Below are positions 1 through 9,337 of a stretch of 64,000 nt of DNA, in pieces. Source of the stretch: Gammaproteobacteria bacterium (lineage in GTDB: Bacteria > Pseudomonadota > Gammaproteobacteria > Xanthomonadales > Marinicellaceae); assembly GCA_041395445.1 (NCBI GenBank), contig JAWLAO010000001.1:434001-498000 (forward strand). Reading direction: 5' to 3'. The notes beneath the pieces were generated by a model that was not told the DNA's origin, made no database searches, and saw nothing but the letters and a program-made list of their open reading frames with translations. Within the stretch, counting starts at the first letter, position 1. Every line of letters starts with the position of its first letter. The position numbers and the translations under genes were made by a program.

Positions 1-406
1 CAAAACCCAGAGACTCATGGAGTCTAACACTGGATGGATTGGGTAAAGTTAAGCAAGCAACTAGAAGTCGGAAATTCTTTTCTCTTAATTGTTCAATCAA
101 TTCTTGATAAAGAATTTTTCCTAAACCTCTATACTTGTGTTTTGGGTTGAGATAAATCGTTGTTTCCGCAGACTTGTCATAGGCATTTTTCTCCCGCCAG
201 CGGGAAGCATAAGCAAAACCAATGACTTCATTACCCTCTTCCATCACAATGTAAGGATAAACTTTTGTTATTTCAGCAATCTTCTCCGAAATTTCAGAAA
301 TTGAGTATGTGTTAATCTGAAAAGTGCAACTGTCATTCCTTACATAGTGATTTAGAATTTCAACAACTTGTGGAATATCAGAATTCAGAACATTACGAAT
401 AATCAT
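1..406 (-). CDS. GNAT N-acetyltransferase, phosphinothricin acetyltransferase-like (C-terminus cut by window edge)
   Basis: The reading frame is open from ATG at 406 to the left edge, giving 135 residues of a family usually about 160-175 long. It has the layout of the phosphinothricin/methionine-sulfone acetyltransferase branch: an N-terminal strand starting MIIRNV, a central aromatic stretch ending in FAYASRW, the acetyl-CoA-binding loop YRGLGK near residue 97, and a late NPSSVRLHESLGF segment. Such enzymes acetylate the amino group of small amino-acid-like substrates. The substrate here cannot be told from sequence. The gene stands alone and is transcribed away from the SulP gene. The last few dozen residues lie outside the window. 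Confidence 0.85.
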   Translation of the reverse strand, partial: MIIRNVLNSDIPQVVEILNHYVRNDSCTFQINTYSISEISEKIAEITKVYPYIVMEEGNEVIGFAYASRWREKNAYDKSAETTIYLNPKHKYRGLGKILYQELIEQLREKNFRLLVACLTLPNPSSVRLHESLGF

Positions 407-563
407 TTTTTTGATTGGTTTATACAAAAACTAAGAATAATTAAAAAAACACTTGATTTACCAGAATATTTTTCTTATTTCTCATTATAAATTCCATATA
501 TGGAAAATGTGAATACAATAATTCATTTGCACAATTTTATTACTCATATTAACTCCAATAAAC

Positions 564-2111
564 ATGTTACCAAGCAATAAATATAATTTTAAAAATAACA
601 TAATTGGTGGTTTTACTGCTGCGGTTATCGCTTTGCCATTAGGTCTGGCTTTTGGTGTTGCCAGTGGTATGGGAGCCTCTGCCGGAATCAACGGTGCGAT
701 TATTTTAGGGTTTATTGCAGCACTGTTTAGTGGAACACCCACTCAAATATCGGGACCAACCGGACCAATGACAGTGATTATAGCATCGACAATCATTACA
801 TTGCATAATGATATTCGCTTAATCGCTACGACTATTATTCTTGCCGGTATTTTTCAAATTGTATTCGGCATTTCCCGTATTGGACAGTTTGTTAAGTATA
901 TTCCATATCCGGTCGTTTCCGGTTTTATGAGTGGAATCGGAGTAATAATAATTGTTTTACAGATAAATCCTTTTTTCGGAGTGCCCAGTGAAGCCTCGGT
1001 GATACAAATATTTTCCTCTCTGGCTCAAAATATAGCTAACATTAATTGGGATTCGGCAGGAATTTCAATTGCAACTTTGTTGATAATGTTTTTTACACCT
1101 CGCAAGATTGCACAAATAATTCCATCGCCCTTGATCGCTTTGTTCTGTCTTACTCCGCTTTCTATTTATCTGGGTTTGGATGTACAAACCATCGGTGAGA
1201 TCCCTCAAAAGTTACCCGATATAATTACTCCTGCTATTTCACTTGAGAGTTATCAGCAAATTATAGTTCTTGGCTTTACGTTAGCAGTATTGGGAAGCAT
1301 TGATACATTATTGACATCAGTAGTCGCAGATTCTATCACTCACACCAAACACAAACCGAATAAAGAACTAATCGCACAAGGCTTGGGTAATAGTGTTTGC
1401 GGTTTATTTGGAGCCGTTCCCGGTGCCGGAGCAACCATGCGGACAGTTATCAATATTAAAAGCGGAGGAACCAATAAAATATCAGGTATCACACACAGTG
1501 TCGTTATTTTTCTTGTGGTTGTGTTTTTTACACCGATTGCGGAGAAAATTCCAATGGCATTACTGGCAGGAATTCTGATTAAAGTCGGAATCGACATTAT
1601 TGATTACAGATTCATCCGTGTTTGGAAAAGCAGTCCGGGCCATGATTTAGCAGTTATGCTGGTTGTGTTTTTTGTCACTGTATTTATAGATTTAATAACA
1701 GCTGTGGGCGTAGGCATAATTCTTTCTTCCCTGCTCATTGTTTACAGAATCACTCGAGAAACTCAAATTACCTTGGTTAATGAACCATTGAATTCATTAT
1801 CAGATGATTTAGGTTCATCAACTCGAATTTTGAGTATCAATGGTGTGTTCTTTTTCGGCTCAAGTATTGCATTTGAAAGAAACGTCAATGAAACTTTAGA
1901 TATTAAACGTTTCGTAATTGATATTTCCAATATCCCCTTCATGGATTTAACTGCAATATTTACCCTTAAAGATATCATCCTAAGACTCAAGGAATCGAAT
2001 ATTGATATCATAATTGTTGCAAAAAAACGCGAAAAAATACAACTCCTGAAATTCAACAAAACCGGTGTATTTGATGATATCCGCTTCCTTGAGAATATTC
2101 AGCAGCTTTGA
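564..2111 (+). CDS. SulP-family inorganic anion transporter with C-terminal STAS domain
   Basis: The 515-residue protein carries the SulP/SLC26 signature. A hydrophobic core of about 10-12 membrane segments (residues 10-400) includes the early motif ALPLGLAFGVASG and the conserved QISGPTGPMTV stretch near residue 62-72. A STAS domain follows (about residues 410-515). SulP proteins move sulfate, bicarbonate or dicarboxylates across the inner membrane, and the STAS domain regulates transport. No carbonic anhydrase gene lies nearby, so bicarbonate versus sulfate is undecided. The gene ends 3 bp before the convergent deaminase, with no clear terminator between them. Confidence 0.9.
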   Translation: MLPSNKYNFKNNIIGGFTAAVIALPLGLAFGVASGMGASAGINGAIILGFIAALFSGTPTQISGPTGPMTVIIASTIITLHNDIRLIATTIILAGIFQIVFGISRIGQFVKYIPYPVVSGFMSGIGVIIIVLQINPFFGVPSEASVIQIFSSLAQNIANINWDSAGISIATLLIMFFTPRKIAQIIPSPLIALFCLTPLSIYLGLDVQTIGEIPQKLPDIITPAISLESYQQIIVLGFTLAVLGSIDTLLTSVVADSITHTKHKPNKELIAQGLGNSVCGLFGAVPGAGATMRTVINIKSGGTNKISGITHSVVIFLVVVFFTPIAEKIPMALLAGILIKVGIDIIDYRFIRVWKSSPGHDLAVMLVVFFVTVFIDLITAVGVGIILSSLLIVYRITRETQITLVNEPLNSLSDDLGSSTRILSINGVFFFGSSIAFERNVNETLDIKRFVIDISNIPFMDLTAIFTLKDIILRLKESNIDIIIVAKKREKIQLLKFNKTGVFDDIRFLENIQQL

Positions 2112-2114
2112 AAA

Positions 2115-2582
2115 TCAATACTCCACTTTTTCCATGCTATTTTTCCACAATTCAAAAGCCTCAATGGCCTCTTCGGGAAGTAGCTGTGTCATTTTCAGGT
2201 TGCGTTGAGTGAGCGGCAAATCCAACTCGTCATAAATAAACTGGTCATCAAAGTTGATTTTAGCAGCATCTTTTTTAGTGTTACCGTAATAAACAGCTTT
2301 GGGTCTGGACCAATAAATAGCCCCCAAACACATAGGGCACGGTTCGCACGAGGTGTAGATTTCGCAATCATCCAATTGAAATGTGCCTAAGATCTGGCAG
2401 GCATTTCTGATGGCTTCGACTTCGGCGTGAGCTGTGGGATCATTTTTATTAGTTACAGAGTTTGCACCAGTTGCAATGATTTCCCCATTTCTTACAATCA
2501 CAGCTCCGAATGGTCCGCCGGTGTTGTTTTTGACATTCGCAATCGAAAGCTCTATGGCTTTACGCATAAATTTTTCATTCAT
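2115..2582 (-). CDS. Nucleoside/guanine deaminase, CDA superfamily
   Basis: This 155-residue zinc deaminase resembles the GuaD/TadA group. The zinc and catalytic motif HAE is at residues 52-54 and the second zinc motif PCPMC at 81-85, preceded by TSCE. Length and the C-terminal tail (ending in KVEY, with the LPLTQR region before it) fit guanine deaminases of the Bacillus GuaD type better than tRNA adenosine deaminase TadA. Guanine deaminase converts guanine to xanthine in purine salvage. The substrate is inferred from family resemblance only. The gene is transcribed in the same direction as the TetR gene upstream, 27 bp away. Confidence 0.85.
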   Translation of the reverse strand: MNEKFMRKAIELSIANVKNNTGGPFGAVIVRNGEIIATGANSVTNKNDPTAHAEVEAIRNACQILGTFQLDDCEIYTSCEPCPMCLGAIYWSRPKAVYYGNTKKDAAKINFDDQFIYDELDLPLTQRNLKMTQLLPEEAIEAFELWKNSMEKVEY

Positions 2583-2609
2583 AAGTATTTGTTATAATTC
2601 GTATTATTG

Positions 2610-3236
2610 TTATAAATATTGAGCAGAAAGCTGATTCAGATTTTCCTTGTCTTCTTCATTCAGGAATGGCGCAACAATCCGAATGACTTGGAAAATTCCG
2701 TGAGATAATTTTTTCTCTTCATCAAAATTATCATCATAAATAGCTATCGAATAGTTCAACCAGAATGTGGCTGTTAATGCCACCTGATCAGCAAGAGATG
2801 CAATGGTTTCGTCATCGGCATTGAGTGATCCGATTTCAGCCAGATGTTTCATGATGTTGAGAGCTGTTTGTGATTTTCTTGCCAAAATACGGCGAAAATG
2901 TCTTTTCAGGAATTCAATCCGATTCATCAACTGAATAAGATTTCGATACAAAAAACGATATTCCGATATCACTTCAAAAATCATGTGAAGATAAAACCAC
3001 ATATCCTCCATTGAAGTGTAATTTAAGTTTTCATCCGGTGTCAAAACCTGATTGATTTTCTTTTCATAATCCAGAAAAATCTGCCAGATAATGTCGTCCT
3101 TAGAGCGATAGTGATAATAAAGATTGCCGGGCGAGATATCCATCTCATCAGCAATGTGGTTGGTTGTCACATTAGGCTCACCTTCTTCATTAAAAAGGCG
3201 TAATGCTGTGGCAATAATTCTATCCTTGGTTTTCAC
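2610..3236 (-). CDS. TetR-family transcriptional regulator
   Basis: The 208-residue protein has an N-terminal TetR DNA-binding domain. The helix-turn-helix spans about residues 25-45 and includes TTNHIADEMDISPGNLYYHY, followed by an all-helical ligand/dimerisation domain. It sits next to the acyl-CoA-binding protein gene (12 bp downstream of it on the same strand) and opposite the fatty acyl-CoA reductase, so it may regulate this lipid group. That role is an inference from position. The inducer is unknown, and no clear operator was identified in the 3507-3592 divergent region. Confidence 0.88.
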   Translation of the reverse strand: MKTKDRIIATALRLFNEEGEPNVTTNHIADEMDISPGNLYYHYRSKDDIIWQIFLDYEKKINQVLTPDENLNYTSMEDMWFYLHMIFEVISEYRFLYRNLIQLMNRIEFLKRHFRRILARKSQTALNIMKHLAEIGSLNADDETIASLADQVALTATFWLNYSIAIYDDNFDEEKKLSHGIFQVIRIVAPFLNEEDKENLNQLSAQYL

Positions 3237-3248
3237 AAGATTTAAAAG

Positions 3249-3506
3249 CTAGCCTAACAAACCTTTGACGGTATCAATGTATTTCTGCATGGCATCATCC
3301 GAACTCATGCCTTTGAGAGCTTCTCTGGCATCGTATTTCGCACCACCAACAAAATCAAAAAAACCGGGACGAACACCAGTGACATCACCTACGGTAGCTT
3401 GCTTGTATAGCGAATAAAGAGTCAACATCATATCATCATTGGGCTTTTCAGATAGCGTTTTAACATCGGCGAGAGCCTGATCGAATTGTTGCTTTAAATC
3501 ACTCAT
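3249..3506 (-). CDS. Acyl-CoA-binding protein (ACBP)
   Basis: The 85-residue protein matches the small four-helix ACBP family along its full length. It has the YSLYKQATVGDV stretch (31-42), which contributes to binding acyl-CoA, and the REALKGMSSDDAMQKYI C-terminal helix. ACBPs bind long-chain acyl-CoA esters in the cytoplasm and deliver them to enzymes. Two tryptophans common in the family motif KWDAW are replaced here (KYDAR, residues 57-61). ATG at 3506 is preferred over a TTG one codon upstream, because AGGAAA lies about 7 bases before the ATG. The gene is divergent from the fatty acyl-CoA reductase, which suggests a shared acyl-CoA pathway. Confidence 0.9.
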   Translation of the reverse strand: MSDLKQQFDQALADVKTLSEKPNDDMMLTLYSLYKQATVGDVTGVRPGFFDFVGGAKYDAREALKGMSSDDAMQKYIDTVKGLLG

Positions 3507-3592
3507 CAATATTTTCCTGTAGTTTTAACTTCAAAGTTTAATTTTGCCATGTATAATAACAATCGTCAAATATTTATTAAAGGGTGGAGATT

Positions 3593-5575
3593 ATGGCATA
3601 TTTTGTTACCGGAGCTACAGGATTTATCGGTTCGCATTTCTTAAAAAAATTATTTAACCGCAAAGGCAAAATCTATGTTCTTGTGCGTTCGGGTTCAAAA
3701 AAGAAACTCAAAGATTTATTGGAAAGAATTGATGCTCCAAAAGACAGAGTGATTGCCATTACCGGTGATATCGGTAAAACGAATCTGGGTATCAGCAAAA
3801 AAAGCAAAGACGAGCTTAAAGGTAAGGTGCAGCATTTTTTCCATCTGGCTGCCATTTATGATATGAAAGCCTCTTATGAGGAGCAAGAGATTGCTAATAT
3901 CGAAGGCACCAGAAATGCCATTGGACTCGCTGATGAAATTGATGCAAAATGCTTTCATCATGTTTCTTCGATTGCAGCTGCCGGTCTGTATAACGGTGTT
4001 TTCCGTGAAGATATGTTTGATGAAGCAACCGGTCTCGAGCATCCCTATTTTCGTACCAAACATGACTCTGAAGGTGTGGTTCGACGTGAATGTAAAGTTC
4101 CTTTCCGAATTTATCGTCCGGGCATGGTTTTGGGACATTCTGAAACCGGTGAAATTGATAAGATCGACGGCCCCTATTATTTCTTCAAATTGATTCAAAA
4201 AATGCGTCGCCTTATGCCTCGCTGGATGCCAACTCTTGGACTTGAAGGTGGTCGTTTGAACATGATTCCGGTCGATTATGTGGTTAATGCAATGGATCAT
4301 ATTGCTCATGTTAAGGGACAAGACGGTAAATGTTTTCACTTGACTGATCCAAATCCCCTCAAGATAGGCGAGGTTTTAAACATCTTTTCACGAGCGGCTC
4401 ATGCTCCTGAAATGACTATGCGAATTGATGCCAGAGTTTTTAATTTCATCCCTAAAGCAGTGAAATCCGGTTTGATGATGTTGTCACCGGTACGCCGGAT
4501 TAAAGCTCAGGTGATGAAAGAACTCGGCATACCTGAAGGTGTTCTCAGCTTTATCAACTATCCGACCCGATTTGATAATCGTGAAACTGCAAAGCTCCTC
4601 AAAGGAACCGGAATTGAAGTTCCAAAATTGAAGAAGTATGCCTGGAGACTTTGGGATTACTGGGAAAGAAATCTAGATCCGGATTTATTTATTGATCGCA
4701 GTTTAAAAGGAAGAGTTAAAAATAAACTGGTTGTTGTTACCGGCGCTTCTTCCGGTATAGGACAGGCGACGGCAATCATGCTGGCAAGAGCCGGTGCACA
4801 TGTCATTCTGGTTGCGCGCGGGGAAGAAAAGTTACTGGAAACTGCGACAATTATCAAAAAAGAAGGTGGCAAATCATCGCACTACACCGCTGATTTATCG
4901 GATATGACTTCTTGCGATAAACTGGTAGAAAATATTCTGAATGATTTAGGACCGATTGATATTCTGGTTAACAATGCCGGTAGATCCATTCGTCGTTCCA
5001 TTGCATTAAGCTACGATCGTTTCCATGATTATGAAAGAACCATGCAGTTAAATTATTTTGGTTGCTTGCGTTTAATCATGGGCTTCTTACCCGGAATGAC
5101 ATCGAAAAGACATGGTCAGGTGGTGAATATTTCATCAATTGGAGTATTAACTAATGCCCCAAGATTTTCAGCTTATGTGGCATCCAAAGCGGCATTAGAT
5201 GCGTTTTCTCGTTGTGCGGCTGCTGAATTCAATCATAGCAATGTCGCATTCACTACAATCAATATGCCACTGGTGAGAACCCCAATGATTGCCCCAACCA
5301 AAATTTATGACAATGTTCCAACCATTTCACCGGAACAAGCTGCCGATATGGTCAAGGATGCAATTATTCGTCGTCCGCAACGAATTGCAACGAGACTGGG
5401 TATTTTTGGTCAAGTCATGCACGCAGTTGCACCAAAATCCATGGAAGTTGTAATGAATACTGCATTTAACATGTTCCCGGATTCTGCTGCTGCAAAAGGC
5501 GAGAAACCTTCTGGCAGACCAACATCGCCGGAGCAAGTCGCATTTGCGTCATTAATGCGAGGAGTTCACTGGTAG
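3593..5575 (+). CDS. Two-domain fatty acyl-CoA reductase (acyl-CoA to fatty alcohol)
   Basis: The 660-residue protein fuses two Rossmann reductase domains. The N-terminal male-sterility/NAD-binding-4-type domain has TGATGFIG at 6-13 and a YxxxK site near 151-155. The C-terminal short-chain dehydrogenase domain has TGASSGIG near 383-390, NNAG, and YVASK near 528-532. Length and sequence closely recall the bifunctional fatty acyl-CoA reductase of Marinobacter (Maqu_2507), which reduces acyl-CoA through the aldehyde to the alcohol with NADPH, a step toward wax esters. ATG at 3593 is chosen over GTG at 3584, because the GTG lies within the Shine-Dalgarno sequence AGGGTGGAG. The divergent acyl-CoA-binding protein gene supports a lipid role. 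No wax ester synthase is in the window. Confidence 0.93.
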   Translation: MAYFVTGATGFIGSHFLKKLFNRKGKIYVLVRSGSKKKLKDLLERIDAPKDRVIAITGDIGKTNLGISKKSKDELKGKVQHFFHLAAIYDMKASYEEQEIANIEGTRNAIGLADEIDAKCFHHVSSIAAAGLYNGVFREDMFDEATGLEHPYFRTKHDSEGVVRRECKVPFRIYRPGMVLGHSETGEIDKIDGPYYFFKLIQKMRRLMPRWMPTLGLEGGRLNMIPVDYVVNAMDHIAHVKGQDGKCFHLTDPNPLKIGEVLNIFSRAAHAPEMTMRIDARVFNFIPKAVKSGLMMLSPVRRIKAQVMKELGIPEGVLSFINYPTRFDNRETAKLLKGTGIEVPKLKKYAWRLWDYWERNLDPDLFIDRSLKGRVKNKLVVVTGASSGIGQATAIMLARAGAHVILVARGEEKLLETATIIKKEGGKSSHYTADLSDMTSCDKLVENILNDLGPIDILVNNAGRSIRRSIALSYDRFHDYERTMQLNYFGCLRLIMGFLPGMTSKRHGQVVNISSIGVLTNAPRFSAYVASKAALDAFSRCAAAEFNHSNVAFTTINMPLVRTPMIAPTKIYDNVPTISPEQAADMVKDAIIRRPQRIATRLGIFGQVMHAVAPKSMEVVMNTAFNMFPDSAAAKGEKPSGRPTSPEQVAFASLMRGVHW

Positions 5576-5593
5576 TTTTTTATCACTCAAGCC

Positions 5594-5620
5594 AAAGGCG
5601 GGAATTCACCCGCCTTTTTC
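5594..5620 (+). terminator. Rho-independent terminator after the fatty acyl-CoA reductase
   Basis: A perfect GGCGGG/CCCGCC stem, extended by A/T pairs, with loop AATTCA is followed by a T-tract just after the reductase stop codon. A short A-run on the other side could make it weakly bidirectional for the convergent sialidase-like gene. Confidence 0.9.
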
Positions 5621-5640
5621 ATTTGAAGTTAGTATTTTTA

Positions 5641-7803
5641 CTATTCAAATCCGTTTTTAAAGATAATATCAATCAATTCCAGTTCACGGAATGCAACATC
5701 ATCTGTAACAACAGGAGCTGAAGTCCACACCACAAATGCTTGCTGGCCATCAGGTCGAACTTTTAGTTGAGTTTCGAAATCAGGAACCGCATCAGGCATT
5801 CCTCCAATCACATTACCAGCAGTAATGTGTTGTATAGGACTGTAAGAAAGACCTCCGTTATGAGTCACTCCCATATAAATATCAACATCTTCAGTCACAT
5901 CAATATTTGTCACATTGGTCTGTAACCCGAATCCTATATACATGATTTGAGCATTTTGACAATCCGTAATATCAGTAATATTATTCGGATCAGTACAACC
6001 CGGACCGGTACTGGATGTGCCAACGATTCTTGGTTCCCTGACACTGACTCCGCTTTCCTCGGTTAGATTTGAGAAGTTAATAGCAGGAGACCATGTCGCA
6101 CCACCATCTTGTGAACTTTTAATGTAAAAATTGTATGGAACTGAATCCGAAAGAAAATCGAATCTCGCTTGATCAGGTGTGTGAGAAAAACCAATGACGA
6201 CATTCTCACCTTTCATCTGACCACGATGAGCAAGAGCGTTTTCATAAGGATTCAAACCAGTAGTTGCGGATTCTGCCATCCCCGGATAACCATTGTAAAT
6301 TTCTGAGCCACTGAAATTTATTGCAGGACTATTTGTTACATCATTCAGAGGATCATCAACCAACTCATCATCTCCAATATTGTCCTCATCCTGATTATTC
6401 ACATGAGCACGACACTTTTCACCATACACTCCAACAACCGTACTGTCTACAGCAGGTAGAATATGAATCGGATCAAAACCACCTACTGCTCGACGAATCA
6501 TAATATCCGAAGGACCTCCTTCAGAATATTCTCCTTGTTTATAGGCGAAAACTATACCTGTTTGTCCACTGGATAAGGCTTGAGTCAGCACTCTGACACG
6601 GCGACCATTTTCATCTGGTTTACTAATGATACAACCATTTATAGGGAAGTCAGCAGTATTTGTAAATTCAGGCCATGAGTGATAACGAATATACTTCCCA
6701 TCATCAATTCCGGTTGTACTTTTTCTTTCTTCCCAGGCAATTAATGCTCTTCTGCCGATGAGACGAATATTTGCACGCGATGCTGAAGCCTTACCTGTTT
6801 CATAAATCCCAGGGCCGTGAGATGTTCTATCCGGACCATTTAACTCTCCGTTTGACTCTTGGTTTTTGGTAAATCGAACCGGAGTTGACCAGTCATTAGC
6901 AATAAAGTCAACTGTACTATTGTTGTTAGTATCTAATGCCATATAGAACAAGTCAGTTCCTCCGGTTGTTTATGCGCCTGATGCACCGGAACCCGGACCA
7001 TCCGAACCACCGAGTTGCAATCCTAACGGATCTTCCTGCCAAACAACTGCAAAACCAGTCTTTTGAGGAATTGGAACATCTTGTTTCACATCACGAAAAC
7101 CACTGGTAAGCTGTTCTGTCTTATAGAGTTCGCCCAAATCACCAACTGCATTAAACTGTTGTATTGAAGAATTCCATTGCAATCTTGAGACCCAAAGACA
7201 GGCGTAAGGGATTGTGATGCCGTTCAACTCCAAATAAGTTATGAATCGTTGTTCACCCGGCGGTAGCGTCGGGTTAGCAGGACAATACTTACTATTCCAA
7301 GTGACAACAATGTTATTACCCGAATTAAAAACCTGAGGTTTATCTGAATCACCGGGATAACTGACGGCTCTGGGATCAGATGATAAATCAACATAACCTT
7401 CATTGGCACTTCCGGCTGGAAACAATGGAGGAGGACCGCTACTCTCAATAATTCCCAAGGCTGAACTGAACATCGCTGTATTATCGAAGTTCATAGGAGA
7501 AGACCAAGTTTCCCCTTCGTCAATCGAATATTGAACAACCAAATCCCAAGGCTTCCTGACCTCTCTTGATTTCACATCATAAGCATCATTCGCCATGAAT
7601 TGGGACTGTCCGTAAACGCTAATTAAAGTCTTATCAGGAAGTCGTAATATTTTTACTTTATTGGTGTCATCAATCCCATTTGAAATCACAGAAGGCCCGA
7701 CTTGCGGGGTAAGAGTAAATACATCTGCTAAGCTATAGCTTGTAAAACCACAAAAAGTGGATCCGCAGATGATAACAAACATTAATTTGCTAATTTTTTT
7801 CAT
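5641..7803 (-). pseudogene. Sialidase-like/BNR-repeat secreted protein interrupted by an in-frame TAA
   Basis: Two open stretches (7803-6970 and 6951-5641) lie in exactly the same frame and are separated by one TAA at 6972-6970, so they are one gene of about 720 codons. The N-terminus from ATG 7803 (AGGTG six bases upstream) is a signal peptide ending near SYSLA. Aspartate-box-like repeats of the sialidase/BNR fold appear on both sides of the stop, such as SIDEGETWSSP, SSQDGGATWSP and THNGGLSYSP. This suggests a secreted beta-propeller protein. The C-terminus ends IFKNGFE. No catalytic arginine triad could be assigned. The TAA may be a true nonsense mutation, a sequencing error or a readthrough site. 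The upstream part alone would be a 277-residue truncated protein. Confidence 0.8.
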
Positions 7804-8126
7804 AACTGCACCTATCATTTACCGAGAATAATTACATACACCGACCATCAACCGGATATACAACTCATAACAGACAGGCTACAATCCCGGATTCTCATAA
7901 CCCATCCGGTGTCCCCTTACAATCAACATAGCATGTATTCAGGAAAATTTATTTGATAGTTATCAACAAATTCGTGACTATTGGCTCATGAAAACAGTCT
8001 TCTAAATATGTTGTAATGTAAAAGAAGGGGTTAATTGGTTTTCATAACTTTGTGTAACAATTTTTATCCCTGTTCGTTTATCAAATATTAATACCAAAAC
8101 TGAATTTCTTGTTTGGGGAAAACATT
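7804..8126. other. Divergent intergenic region, no gene seen
   Basis: This AT-rich region between the sialidase-like gene (leftward) and the RND adaptor (rightward) must contain promoters for both. Three short CCGGAT/ATCCGG-type stretches occur on the left side: ACCGGAT near 7850, CCGGAT near 7887 and ATCCGGT near 7902. They could form a weak long-range stem. No convincing -35/-10 pair or RNA gene was found. Confidence 0.5.
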
Positions 8127-9332
8127 ATGAAAAAGATTGTGAAAATATTTATACCGCTTTCAATTTTGGTTGGAAGCGTCTTTGCGGTTCAAGCTCTGGT
8201 TGCATCAAAACCGCCGATTGAAAAGAAACCCAAAGAACAACGAGTGGTTTCTTTATTTGTTGATGAAGTCAAAGCTGAAACAGTTAATCTGTCAGTTTCA
8301 ACTTATGGAGAAGTCAATCCTAAAACCGAAATTGACTTGACATCTATGGTGTCCGGTCAAGTTGTCGAGATCTCAAACCAATTTGCTGAAGGTGGAATAT
8401 TCACCAAAGGAGATGTTTTGATGAAAATTGATGACACCGAATATCAGGCAGCTGTCACTCGTGCAAAAGCGAATGTGGCTTCCGCAAAAGTAAAAGTTGA
8501 AGAGGAAATTGCCAATTCTAAAATCAAAGAAGATCAGTGGAAAAGAAAAGGTCATGCAAATCCAAGTGATTATGCCTTAAATATTCCCCAAATAAAAGAA
8601 GCTAAAGCATTGCTTGAAGCTGCTCAAGCCGACTTAAAAAATGCAGAATTGAACTTACAAAGAACTCAAGTTACAGCTCCTTTCGATGGAAGAGTGTTAT
8701 CAGAGAATATTGGTCTGGGACAATATATCTCAGCGAATACCGTTCTTGGTCATATTTTTGCAACAGATGTTGTTGAAGTCAAAATGCCTTTAACAGACAG
8801 CCAGTTACAAGAGCTGAACCTTCCCATTGGTTTTGTTGCCAATATAGACAATGCTCCCAAAGTGACATTTACTGCAAAGAATAGTAAAGAATCCAGTCAA
8901 TGGGATGGAAAAATTGTACGAACTCAAGCTGCTATTGATAATCAAACACGTTTGATTTATGCCATTGCAGAAATAGCGAATCCTTACAATACCAGTGAAT
9001 CAAGCTCAATGCCAATGGCAGTTGGTTTGTATGTCGATGCCAATATCCAAAGCAAAAAAAGCCAGGACACCTTGGTCTTTCCAAGAGTTGCATTACACAA
9101 TAACGAAAAAGTTTATGTTATCAATGATGATGAAGAGTTAGAAATCAGAAAAGTTGAAGTTTTATCAACATCCGCTGACCTTGTTCATGTTTCCAATGGT
9201 GTAAAAGCAGGTGAAAAAGTGGTTGTTTCAACCACTCCAACGGTTATTGATGGTATGAAAGTTAAAGCTATCAGCCGTGATGAAGAATTACAAGCACAAG
9301 CTGTTTTATCTCATTCTGAAAAACAAGGTTAA
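8127..9332 (+). CDS. RND efflux periplasmic adaptor (membrane fusion protein)
   Basis: The 401-residue protein has an N-terminal membrane anchor or signal (MKKIVKIFIPLSILVGSVFA), a biotinyl-lipoyl-like segment around GQVVEISNQFAEGG, a coiled-coil hairpin (about 110-175) and a closing lipoyl half with TQVTAPFDGRVLSENIGLGQYIS. This is the HlyD/AcrA adaptor layout. It would bridge the inner-membrane RND pump to an outer-membrane channel in the periplasm. ATG at 8127 with GGGGAA upstream is preferred over the in-frame TTG at 8109. The pump gene follows after 5 bp, so the two are surely cotranscribed. No outer-membrane factor gene is adjacent, so the pump probably uses a TolC encoded elsewhere. 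Confidence 0.92.
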   Translation: MKKIVKIFIPLSILVGSVFAVQALVASKPPIEKKPKEQRVVSLFVDEVKAETVNLSVSTYGEVNPKTEIDLTSMVSGQVVEISNQFAEGGIFTKGDVLMKIDDTEYQAAVTRAKANVASAKVKVEEEIANSKIKEDQWKRKGHANPSDYALNIPQIKEAKALLEAAQADLKNAELNLQRTQVTAPFDGRVLSENIGLGQYISANTVLGHIFATDVVEVKMPLTDSQLQELNLPIGFVANIDNAPKVTFTAKNSKESSQWDGKIVRTQAAIDNQTRLIYAIAEIANPYNTSESSSMPMAVGLYVDANIQSKKSQDTLVFPRVALHNNEKVYVINDDEELEIRKVEVLSTSADLVHVSNGVKAGEKVVVSTTPTVIDGMKVKAISRDEELQAQAVLSHSEKQG

Positions 9333-9337
9333 TAATC

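Noticed and set aside
3716..4339. 207-residue antisense ORF inside the fatty acyl-CoA reductase
   Set aside because: It is entirely within a strongly conserved gene on the other strand, has no ribosome site and does not match any protein pattern.
6970..6972. Selenocysteine or pyrrolysine readthrough at the in-frame stop
   Set aside because: Selenocysteine uses TGA and pyrrolysine uses TAG. The codon is TAA, and no selenocysteine element is visible.
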